A stretch of DNA of 64,000 bases from Ascidiimonas sp046199005. Its GTDB lineage: Bacteria; Bacteroidota; Bacteroidia; Flavobacteriales; Flavobacteriaceae. Of this stretch, positions 27,201 through 34,604 are shown one piece after another. The position numbers were made by a program, and so were the translations under genes. How positions within the stretch are numbered: the stretch's first letter is position 1; each line of letters opens with the position of its first letter. The stretch lies in assembly GCA_046199005.1 (NCBI GenBank), contig CP176050.1, positions 4,340,001 to 4,404,000 on the forward strand, read 5' to 3'. The notes under the pieces are model-generated. The model was not told where the DNA came from. It worked only from the letters and a program-made list of their open reading frames with translations, and ran no database searches.

Positions 27201-28152
27201 ACGGAATGGCCGGACCTTTCAGGTTCATAAAATAAGAGATCCTGGCGGCTCCTATCGCAAAGCTGTTCGCCGTAGTATTCACATTTCCTGAAGTGTCTTT
27301 AGATAATAAATAGGAATAATCGTTGCTCATGATCCCCATGTACACCCCGCATTTTTTATCACTCAATGCATTTCTTGCATATCCAGCATCTTCGAATGCT
27401 TTATAACTTTCTTCCAGAAAGAGCCGATGCTGTGGATCCATCGCTTCTGCTTCGGCTGGAGAGATCTGAAAGAATAGCGGATCAAAGCGATCTGCGTCTT
27501 CAAGCATTCCAAGCCATTTACTATAGACTTTTCCTGGTTTGGTAGGATCCGGGTCATAATACTTTTCGACATCCCATCGGGAAGGCGGCACCTCAACTAC
27601 GGAATTCTTACCCTTTTTTAAGTTTTCCCAGTACTGTTCTAAATTAGGTGCCTGAGGGTATCTTCCCGACATTCCAACAATAGCAATTTTCTCCCTTTCT
27701 ATATTTACATCTGAAACGTTCACCGTTTTTTGACGAGGCTTTCGGGTAAGTGTAGGAAAAGAAGTGAGTACGTTTGTATTAAAATTAGCTGTTGGCTTTT
27801 GTACGGGTTGAGGTTGCGGCTGTGAAGAAACCTCAATTTTCTTTTGTACTATTAATGGTTCTTCTTTTGGTAAAGAAACCTCTTTCCCTTCTAATTCTTT
27901 AAGCATGTAAGTGGCTAACTTACTTATCGTAGAATAATCATAGACCTTCGTAGAAGAAAGCGCGAGATTAAAATCTTTATTTACGGTTTTTATCCACTCT
28001 ACACCTACAATCGAGTCCAAGCCGAGATCAATAAAAGATTGTTCGGGATCTATCTCAGAAACATCCAGATAGAGCGCAGCCGCAAGACTTCTAATGAGAC
28101 GCTGTTGTATTTGTATCTTAGATAAACTGTTTTTATGGTCGTTCGTATGCAT
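21214..28152 (-). CDS. Trans-AT PKS protein 4: ACP-KS-KR-ACP-KS-DH
   Basis: 2312 residues. Domains: beta-branching ACP ~11-87 (LGLDSIVGVEW, Trp six residues after Ser); KS8 ~154-574 (DTACSSS, HGTGT, KSNIGH); linker with LPTYPFAKERYW; KR ~775-1275 with its structural half (ISGGIGGLG; FSSIAAVLG, SDYAFANR); ACP ~1281-1361 (FGIDSI); KS9 ~1407-1837 (DTACSSS, HGTGT, KANIGH); linker; active-looking DH ~2017-2304 (EDHKVNGVKIFPG; LLDGALQ). The first ACP pairs with the last ACP of protein 3. The second module makes a beta-hydroxy unit (KS8-KR-ACP) and the third begins here and is finished by protein 5. No AT or ER is present. Confidence 0.92.
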   Translation of the reverse strand: MHTNDHKNSLSKIQIQQRLIRSLAAALYLDVSEIDPEQSFIDLGLDSIVGVEWIKTVNKDFNLALSSTKVYDYSTISKLATYMLKELEGKEVSLPKEEPLIVQKKIEVSSQPQPQPVQKPTANFNTNVLTSFPTLTRKPRQKTVNVSDVNIEREKIAIVGMSGRYPQAPNLEQYWENLKKGKNSVVEVPPSRWDVEKYYDPDPTKPGKVYSKWLGMLEDADRFDPLFFQISPAEAEAMDPQHRLFLEESYKAFEDAGYARNALSDKKCGVYMGIMSNDYSYLLSKDTSGNVNTTANSFAIGAARISYFMNLKGPAIPFDTACSSSLVAIHTACQSLLNGEIDMALAGGVSLYLIPESYIGMCQAGMLSPEGQCKTFDDSANGFVPGEGAGTVVLKRLKDAERDNDHIYGVIIGSGINQDGKTNGITAPSVNSQIELERDIYSRYQIDPETISYIEAHGTGTKLGDPIELEALSTVFGEKTSRKNFCAIGSVKSNIGHTSGAAGVASLQKVLLCMQNKTLVPTLNVKKENNIFDFKKSPFYISRERKEWNNPSHIDSPLRRAGISSFGFSGTNAHLVVEEYPQKKKESQNKAASEVIIPLSARTEEQLRQKATDLLNYLSKNVSASMNLVDMAFTLQVGREEMKERLAIIVSSTNELTKILDAYLKGDKGIENLYVGQAIPNKDTLNFFETEAEFDKLVRKWIWDKNFEKLVELWIKGFELDWNLLYEGLEPYRVNLPTYPFAKERYWPEISEDIQLEKKIKETNVQTVTVPAAQALPTKSQYYTKWKKQPLSDVKEKKEASPDGVLLLMGEISGLFNAWTSLHSDESSKVISVVYGSTFKETSPHHFELNPEKETDFQQLVETLEAQQLLPANILHQPVKQASEERDVTKNLNESVYAIFHLCKALMKLKDQKPLKILSIFEKTDTTDSCVNEALGGFYKTLTLENPKYKGKIIQFESEEQKGIFSETEKLSISLRELADNDWHLNEVKYTATEKPEDALRFVSVLDSFLPTKDQSNQLPIKQGGVYIISGGIGGLGYLFTEYLAKTFQCKLVLFGRSPLKKEQEKKLHSLKELKGEAIYVQADVTKLEDVKAVVKAAKDKFSQINGIIHSAGTSKDSFILKKSKEEMQQVIDPKVIGTINLDLATKDENLDLFVLFSSIAAVLGNLGQSDYAFANRFLDAFAENRSEQTKRQLRTGKTLSINWPYWEEGGFKLPENEIAQGKEFLGIYPIHTSTGLAYFEDFLRVDHAQAIALYGEKEKIESYIKKDSPETPLQKTMRPASFDNAFLLEKTEAYVKEVIGNEIKLDPDRMDPEEQFDVFGIDSIIIGRINVALEKDLGPLSKTLLYEHPTIKELATYLHVEAKQALIDLFAIPEAIVQESTIESSATTNRPMTDLQKTKENTFAANEPIAIIGVHGKYPQSEDLDAYWDHLKKGKDLIGLVPENRWDYKEFYDQDPEKAAEGKIYSKWGGFVNDVDKFDPTFFNIPKEEALMMDPQERLFLESVWATLEDAGYTKNSLRSKYSKGKGSDVGVFVGVTTYTYNLLATDAWNEGNYLNSSAMPWSIANRVSYMMDFQGPSMPIDTACSSSLVSIHLACESLRKQECQVAIAGGVNLYLHHSKYHSLCKKRMIASGSKNYSFGAGDDGFVPGEGVGSVMLKPLSKAIEDQDHIYAVIKGSTFGHSGASNGYSAPNPNSQSALIDETLKRANVHPETIGYVEGHGTGTQLGDSLEILSLTNAFKKQEAVRKQFCPVGSVKANIGHTESAAGIAGITKILLQLKHQQLVPTIHSEEVNPNIDFESSPFYLQHALSPWNRLPNVPRRALINSFGAGGVNSCMVLEEYIAKDVVTEPSRKIPHLILLSAKSKDRLVAYANRLLEFLGENRNIDLADLAFTLQMGRESMSERLAIISSSVPELLGELKKWKENAPSEHIFELSSETQVSRKKLPKYEDSYLNFLLAERNLSEIARVWTEGVKIDWAQLYSKENLPQRISLPTYPFAKERYWITDAVTARKPIQEPKSEQIHPLVSHNISTLQQIGFNSLLSDKAYYAEDHKVNGVKIFPGSGFLEMASVSGNLAGEQKVSKIKEIVWMHPLSFQTGSKYVQTYLNQNGSGINYQISSLNEENERLVHAEGKIVLSKDSNHSTADLENVSIEHLKSQCSTVQQGSQYYDSFLRAGFQYGPSFQTIQEFHVSDTFALSRLELAAHLKSDFDKFVLHPSLLDGALQTVAGLLGNTNPDRPYLPFAIDELELVRPLTHSCYAYVEFADRDGNAPSDIKKFNIHLLNRKGAVLVKVKNFYARAFVEVAPVAQEA

Positions 28153-28210
28153 TATATTTTGTTGAATTAGCTTTTTGGTATTGTGTAGACAAAATTTCTA
28201 GTGATCTTCT

Positions 28211-31200
28211 TTAAGAATATTCGTTAACCGAATGCTCTACAGAACCTTCAGGCGCATTTCCTTTTTTGTTTTCGGCAACGGTGCTATGGGAAGATGCTTT
28301 CCGTTCTTTTTCCATTTCACTATCTAAAAATTTGGCCAGGTCATTCACCGTTGCGTAATCATATATTTTTGTTGATGACAATTCTATTCCAAGCTTTTTA
28401 TTAATCGTTTTTATCCATTCTACGCCTACGATAGAGTCCAGACCGAGATCGATAAAAGATTGATCCGTATCTATTTCCGAGGGTTCCAGATAAAGTGCTT
28501 CAGCCAGCGTGACCGTCAACAAACGCTTTAGTGATTGTTTGGTGTAATCAGTGATTGGTTCACTTGCCATCAAGAGGGGTTCTGAGGTTTCCGGATAGTT
28601 CTTCCCATCTTGATGATAGGTCGAAAGGAAAGTGTCATTTGGATTTTCTTCTATCTCCTCAATATCATAATTCAGAGGGATGGTTTCCTTCGGATTATCC
28701 AAACTTATTTTTTTCACTTCACGATTCTCCTCGGAAGAATTCATTACCAGGTTGGAAGAATCGATTAGTGTAATATTTTGTGGTTTGGATAAGATGGGAT
28801 TCTCAGTCTTGATTTCCAGCTCATCAAAGTCTGTAAGGGCAATATTATCTGGTTTCTCGAGTTGATCATCCGAAAAATCTATTAGCTCAACCGGCTGGCT
28901 TATGGAAGCCGCAGAAGACTCTGTTGTACTGGCTAATTCGATTTGTTGCAGATTCAATCCTTTAATTCTTGCGCAGATTATTCCGTTTGAATCACACAGG
29001 TCGGCATCTATACTTAGAACACTTCCGTTATTGTTAGAAGAGCGAACCCAGACATACATTTCTTTGTCGCAGGCAGCATGTATGGAAACAACTTCTGCTG
29101 AAACAGGAACATATAAATTTGCCTGTGATCGTTGATGAATTATAAGGTACATAGAAGCCTGCACAACACTATCTAAAATACCTGGATGCAATACAAAGTC
29201 CGAATGTGTTTTTTCAATAATTTGAGGCAAACGAACCTTTGCCAATATTTGATCGGCAGCAAAGGAAGCCGACGTTATCACCTGATTTTTAGTTCCATAA
29301 TGCAAACCAAGCGATTCAAAAGTCCGATAGAGATCTTTGGCTTCTTGTTTTTGACTAAACTGATTTTGAATACTGTCTAGATTAATTCTGAATAAATCTT
29401 GTTCTTGCTTGAATAAGGCCTTCCCTTGTGAATGAATGATTTCTTCTCCGTTGGTTTGACTTGCTATTTCAAAATCGATTTGGTGAATGTCCTCCTTAAA
29501 TAGTGTAATATCAATTTTTTGATCACCATTTAATACAAATGGTTTTCCCCATAGAACTTCCTGTAACTCAAAATAATTCAACGTTTGAGTATCTGACTTT
29601 CCGAATTCGATAGCGGCTCTTGCCATTTCCAATCCAGCAATGGAGGTTAATGCCTTTTGAGCCGGGGCACCATTGAGCTTTAATTGATATTCTTTTAGAA
29701 AGAATTCTTCTCCCGTAAAGGTAGAACTAAAGCTTACTTTATCCATATCGGAGGTATTCATGTGAACCAATGGATGCAGTCTTGAGGAAGATTTATCCTT
29801 TATTTCGAGCTTGCCTCTCAATTCAGGATCGTTCCAGTATTTTTCTTTTGCAAAGGGATACGTGGGCAAACTAACTAGGCTTGGTTTTTCATCTTCGTAT
29901 AATTTACTCCAATTAAGGTTCAATCCTTTGACCCATAAGTCTGCTATTTTAGAGTACTTCTTTTGCTGTATCCATTTGTCAATCGTTTCCTGAAAGTCTT
30001 CGTCAGTATTAAACAATGCCAATGTATCCTTATTTTCCTTTACCTGACCGTAGTACATATCTTCAATCTCTGAAGCTCCCTGAACAAGTGCGCTTAATTT
30101 CTCCTTTAACTCGTCTATGGAATTTACAATAAAAGCCAACCTTTCATCCATGGCTTCTCTGCCCACTTGTAAGGTGTACGCTAATGCAGAAAGCTCAGGC
30201 AATTTATGTTCAGCGTCCTGATTGTTTTTAATAAAGTTAAAAAGGTCAACAGCCTTCTGGTTTAATTGCTGTTTGGTTCTGGCAGACAAAGGAATGATAG
30301 TAAATGAATTCTCAGGATAAACATTTGTATTCGTAACATTTACCGGATATTCTTCAATGATAATGTGTGCATTGGAACCCCCTGCGCCAAAAGAAGACAA
30401 TCCTGCAGTACGCAGCATTTCCTTTCCATCCACAGTGGGTCGTTCCCATGTTTTAAGGGTCTGATTGATCTCAAAGGGGGTTTTCTCGAAATCTATGTTA
30501 GGGTTTAATTTTTTAGAGTGTAAAGAAGGTACTATTTGCTGATATTTCATTTGAAGCAATACCTTGGTTAGTCCTGCAATACCAGCCGCAGATTCGCAAT
30601 GACCAATATTTGATTTTGAAGAGCCGACCAGGCAGTGGTTTTCTCCTGATAGTTGGTAAGCCTTGGTCAAAGCGGCTATTTCAATAGGGTCGCCCAGTTT
30701 AGTCCCGGTTCCATGAGCTTCTACGAAACTTATGTGTTTTGGTGAGGTACCGGATTCTTTTAACGCCCTTGAAATTGCGCTAGCCTGCGCAATCGGATTG
30801 GGAACCGTATAACCATTTGTTTTTCCGCCATGGTTGAGAGCACTTCCCTTAATAACCCCATAAATATGATTCTTATCCTTTACCGCTTCCGATAGTCTTT
30901 TTAAAACTACAGCACCTACGCCTTCACCAGGAATATAACCATCACCCCCTTCTCCAAAACTTTGACAATGTCCGTCACTGGATATAAACTGTCCTGCACT
31001 TAGCATACTGTATTTGTTGGCATCTATACTTACATTAACCCCTCCTGCAATGGCAAGACTGGTACGACCCAATTTAAGATCCTGACATGCTAAATGAATG
31101 GCCGTAAGCGATGAAGAACACATCGTATCTAAGGTCATACTCGGCCCATGTAGATTTAAGAAATATGAAACTCGGTTTGCAATACTGGCTAAGCTTCCGG

Positions 31201-34200
31201 AGAGATTATACTCACCATACATAACGCCAACATAAACGCCTACCTGTCCTGACTGATCATCATCTGCAGGGATCTGAAGACTGGCTCTTGTAAGTCCGGC
31301 GTCTTCAATTGCCATCCAGGAATGCTGTAAAAATAAACGTTCCTGAGGGTCAATATAACTTGCCTCTCTTGGTGAGATATTGAAAAATCGCGGGTCAAAT
31401 TCATCCACACCCTTAATAAATCCACCCCATTTACTTGTGTGCGTTCCTAACTCAACCGCATCTTCATTATAGTATTCTCTCCAATCCCAGCGATCTTTGG
31501 GAATTTCGGTAACACAGTCTTTTCCATTACGTAAATTGTTCCAGTAAGCTTCTATATTTTCTGATTCCGGATAGCGGCCACTCAATCCAACTATCGCGAT
31601 GGGTTCATCATGAATTCTCTGGACCGAAATAGTCTGAGAATTAGATTGCCTGTCAGACGCCTGATAAAATCTTCTGCGCTTCTTAGTTCTTCTTTTAGTT
31701 TGAGTTTCCTTTTGAAGTGGAGCTGAAACTGTAGGTTTTTCTTTCCGTTTTTCTGGTTGGGTTTGAAGTGATAAAAGAGAAATTAATTTTTCCTGAAAAC
31801 TTTCGGAGATGTACTCACTTAATTCATCGATAGTTTGGTACTCAAAAAATAAAGTCTTCGATAAGGTTCCAAAGCTTTTCTCGAGTTGCCCTGTAAGATT
31901 CATCGCTACCACTGAATCTATTCCATATCTTTCAAGAGCCGCGCTAGTATCAATTTTGTGCACAGGTATTTTAAGTACCGATGAAAACTGTTTTTTCAGA
32001 TATGCTTTTGTTTTTTCCAATAAATTATCAGGTGCATCTGCTTTACGATCTGAGTCTCCCGGAAGTGTTGTCGTGCTTTCAATCTCCTGAACTTCTTCTA
32101 CGAATTCATCGGCAGTACTAAATAAAAATTCACGTATTTTTAGTAAATCTCCTTCCACGACGAGTGTCTGACTGCTATTTAGGGCTATACTTTGATGAAA
32201 AGCTGCCAATCCTGTAGGTGTTTTTAGCGGTATGATTCCCGTTTGCTCTTGCATCATCGCAAGGATTTGTTGGTCTAACACCATTCCTCCATTCTGCCAT
32301 AGCGGCCAGTTTATTGAATAGATCTTTGTTTTCTGTTGTGTATTTTCAAAAAATCGGTTCTTATAAATAGCAAACTGATCTAAGAAACCATTAGCGATTG
32401 CATAATCTGCCTGTCCTGCATTTCCCATTACAGCAACCCCAGACGAGAATAAGGCTATAAAATCTAAATCTATTTTTTCGGTTGCTTCAATCAGATTATA
32501 GGCACCTGATACCTTGGGCCTCAATACGTTTTTAAATTCTTCTTCTGATTTTTTAAGGATATAATTGTCGGAGATCATCCCTGCCGAGTGAATGATTCCA
32601 GTTAGTTGTCCATATTTTTCAACTACCGCTTCAATGCATTTTTTGGTCTCTTTTAAATCAGAAACATCCAATTGCATATATTCAACTCGCTTGTTGTATT
32701 TTTTGAATATCTCAAGTTTGGTTGTCTGATCATTATCAAGTGCAGAACGCCCCGTTAAGATAACAGTAGCACCTTTAGTTTTCCCTAGAATTTCTTCTGC
32801 AAAAAGAGTTCCTAATCCTCCTAGACCCCCTGTGATCAGATATACACCATTTTCCTGAAACGAAAGCTCTGCTTGCCCTTCAACACTGTCAATTTCTTTA
32901 AGTCGTTTTGCATAATGTACTCCCTTTTCAAATTTCAAAAGGGTTTCTTGTGGGGTAGATTCATAGAACCGAAGATAAGCAGTCACATCGCTGGTAGATT
33001 GGTTATGATCTATCAAAATTACTTGACCCGAGAGCTGCGGATTCTCTAATCGTGCTGTCTTCAGCATTGCTGATAAGCCCGTTAATATCTCATTTTCAAC
33101 CGTATTAGCTATAACAATTTGAATATGTGTGTTTTTTGCAGGTTTGCTTTTTACAATCTCCTGAATCTTCTTAAAACTTTTTAGCGCCAGCTCTGTATAG
33201 TGTTCTGCAATGGTAGTTTCTGAAGTAACTTCAAATACTGCACACTCAGTATTTGAAAAACTGTTTTGAACCTCTTCGGCATCTACTTTTGGTAAATCTA
33301 TAAGTAGAATGTGTTTCTGCTCAAATATTGATTTAGTAGATGGTGAGATCGTTTTATAATCTAGAGTTTCCCATTCCTGTCTTGCCAGCAACCTGCCGAT
33401 GGCAGCTGTTTCCTTTTTCAAACTTTGATTACTGGCAACTACAGTTTTTGAGATAAAACCTTTTATTTGAATGCGTATGTTGCCTTCCCGATCACAAATA
33501 TCAATGTCCAGTTTGGTAACCTTATCTTCTGAATTACTACCAGGGGCATATCTGACCCAGGCAAACATATTTTCGGTACAGGCATTGATAATTTGAATAT
33601 TCTCCAGAGCAAAGGGCATTCTTGGATTTTCAGGAAGCACATCCAGATCTGATATCAACCCAAGGGTTGCCTGAAGAGCTCCGTCCATCATACTCGGATG
33701 CAACACGTAACCATTACTTTCTTTTACCAGACTTTCAGGTAATTGTAACTCTGCAAGCACTTCATCTTCTCCTTGATGGATCGTCGATAGTACTCTATGT
33801 GCCGGACCGTATAGCAAGCCCATCGAATCGTAAGCCCCATAGATACTTTCTTTTGAAAGTTTTCCTTTATTCATTCTACTTTCAAGCATACTCACATCCA
33901 AAACAGGAAGAGCTCTTTTATCAAAATAATTTATTTTCCCTTCACAATGAATCGTTTCTTCTATGTTACCCGCTACATCTTCTGTTTCGCTGTAGATCTC
34001 AAAATGAATTTGTTCCTCTTCTATAGTATCGAGAGCTATGCATATTCGGGTGCTTTCAGAAACAAAAAATGGTTTTAGCCAGACAATACTTTTCAATTCA
34101 AGTGTACTCGATTCTGAAAGTCCGGGAAGAGCATCATTAATTGCAGCATAAGCCATTTCCAAGTAAGCTACTCCTGGTAGTATCTTGACAGATTGGTTTT

Positions 34201-34504
34201 CTTGCAACTTTACCTGATGATCTTTAAGAAAGTGCTCAGTACCCTTTAAAATTGAACTATAACTTTGTTGATATAGATCAGACGTATTTGTGTGCAGTAG
34301 CGGGTGTAATACAGCTACTGACTTTGTATTTGATGAATTTTGTGAAAATTGCTTTATCAGAGATAATGCATTTCCTTTGGTAAGTCTTTTCTGTTTTAAT
34401 TCAGAAACTACATATTCTATAAAATCTATCATGTATTTTTCTTTTAATCCTTTTTCCCGATAAAGCCATGAAGTCTTGATAATCAGTGGAGTAATACCAT
34501 TCAT
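28211..34504 (-). CDS. Trans-AT PKS protein 3: DH-KR-ACP-KS-DH0-ACP
   Basis: 2097 residues from the ATG at 34504; an internal ATG at 34432 (MIDFIEYVV) would start exactly at the N-terminal docking helices (KRLTKGNALSLIKQF) and is a good alternative. Domains: docking ~25-55; DH ~65-350 (LKDHQVKLQENQSVKILPG; MMDGALQ, active-looking); KR ~360-800 (LITGGLGGLG; FSSGVAVMG, ADYAIANG); ACP ~825-905 (YGIDSV); KS7 ~968-1385 (DTMCSSS, HGTGT, KSNIGH); post-KS linker (LPTYPFAKEKYW); inactive DH ~1575-1858 (His replaced by Tyr in LKEYQLKLNG); a ~120-residue acidic Ser/Asn-rich linker; beta-branching ACP ~1990-2068 (LGLDSIVGVEW). The first DH completes the module whose KS ends protein 2. Confidence 0.92.
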   Translation of the reverse strand: MNGITPLIIKTSWLYREKGLKEKYMIDFIEYVVSELKQKRLTKGNALSLIKQFSQNSSNTKSVAVLHPLLHTNTSDLYQQSYSSILKGTEHFLKDHQVKLQENQSVKILPGVAYLEMAYAAINDALPGLSESSTLELKSIVWLKPFFVSESTRICIALDTIEEEQIHFEIYSETEDVAGNIEETIHCEGKINYFDKRALPVLDVSMLESRMNKGKLSKESIYGAYDSMGLLYGPAHRVLSTIHQGEDEVLAELQLPESLVKESNGYVLHPSMMDGALQATLGLISDLDVLPENPRMPFALENIQIINACTENMFAWVRYAPGSNSEDKVTKLDIDICDREGNIRIQIKGFISKTVVASNQSLKKETAAIGRLLARQEWETLDYKTISPSTKSIFEQKHILLIDLPKVDAEEVQNSFSNTECAVFEVTSETTIAEHYTELALKSFKKIQEIVKSKPAKNTHIQIVIANTVENEILTGLSAMLKTARLENPQLSGQVILIDHNQSTSDVTAYLRFYESTPQETLLKFEKGVHYAKRLKEIDSVEGQAELSFQENGVYLITGGLGGLGTLFAEEILGKTKGATVILTGRSALDNDQTTKLEIFKKYNKRVEYMQLDVSDLKETKKCIEAVVEKYGQLTGIIHSAGMISDNYILKKSEEEFKNVLRPKVSGAYNLIEATEKIDLDFIALFSSGVAVMGNAGQADYAIANGFLDQFAIYKNRFFENTQQKTKIYSINWPLWQNGGMVLDQQILAMMQEQTGIIPLKTPTGLAAFHQSIALNSSQTLVVEGDLLKIREFLFSTADEFVEEVQEIESTTTLPGDSDRKADAPDNLLEKTKAYLKKQFSSVLKIPVHKIDTSAALERYGIDSVVAMNLTGQLEKSFGTLSKTLFFEYQTIDELSEYISESFQEKLISLLSLQTQPEKRKEKPTVSAPLQKETQTKRRTKKRRRFYQASDRQSNSQTISVQRIHDEPIAIVGLSGRYPESENIEAYWNNLRNGKDCVTEIPKDRWDWREYYNEDAVELGTHTSKWGGFIKGVDEFDPRFFNISPREASYIDPQERLFLQHSWMAIEDAGLTRASLQIPADDDQSGQVGVYVGVMYGEYNLSGSLASIANRVSYFLNLHGPSMTLDTMCSSSLTAIHLACQDLKLGRTSLAIAGGVNVSIDANKYSMLSAGQFISSDGHCQSFGEGGDGYIPGEGVGAVVLKRLSEAVKDKNHIYGVIKGSALNHGGKTNGYTVPNPIAQASAISRALKESGTSPKHISFVEAHGTGTKLGDPIEIAALTKAYQLSGENHCLVGSSKSNIGHCESAAGIAGLTKVLLQMKYQQIVPSLHSKKLNPNIDFEKTPFEINQTLKTWERPTVDGKEMLRTAGLSSFGAGGSNAHIIIEEYPVNVTNTNVYPENSFTIIPLSARTKQQLNQKAVDLFNFIKNNQDAEHKLPELSALAYTLQVGREAMDERLAFIVNSIDELKEKLSALVQGASEIEDMYYGQVKENKDTLALFNTDEDFQETIDKWIQQKKYSKIADLWVKGLNLNWSKLYEDEKPSLVSLPTYPFAKEKYWNDPELRGKLEIKDKSSSRLHPLVHMNTSDMDKVSFSSTFTGEEFFLKEYQLKLNGAPAQKALTSIAGLEMARAAIEFGKSDTQTLNYFELQEVLWGKPFVLNGDQKIDITLFKEDIHQIDFEIASQTNGEEIIHSQGKALFKQEQDLFRINLDSIQNQFSQKQEAKDLYRTFESLGLHYGTKNQVITSASFAADQILAKVRLPQIIEKTHSDFVLHPGILDSVVQASMYLIIHQRSQANLYVPVSAEVVSIHAACDKEMYVWVRSSNNNGSVLSIDADLCDSNGIICARIKGLNLQQIELASTTESSAASISQPVELIDFSDDQLEKPDNIALTDFDELEIKTENPILSKPQNITLIDSSNLVMNSSEENREVKKISLDNPKETIPLNYDIEEIEENPNDTFLSTYHQDGKNYPETSEPLLMASEPITDYTKQSLKRLLTVTLAEALYLEPSEIDTDQSFIDLGLDSIVGVEWIKTINKKLGIELSSTKIYDYATVNDLAKFLDSEMEKERKASSHSTVAENKKGNAPEGSVEHSVNEYS

Positions 34505-34604
34505 GCAAGCTGCTTGGTTGCCTGTGGGTTGCTTTTTATAATGTAGGGGAGTAAGAAATTTTTAAATCTATTATCTCGAAGTGAGATCTGTCATCGGCAA
34601 AACT

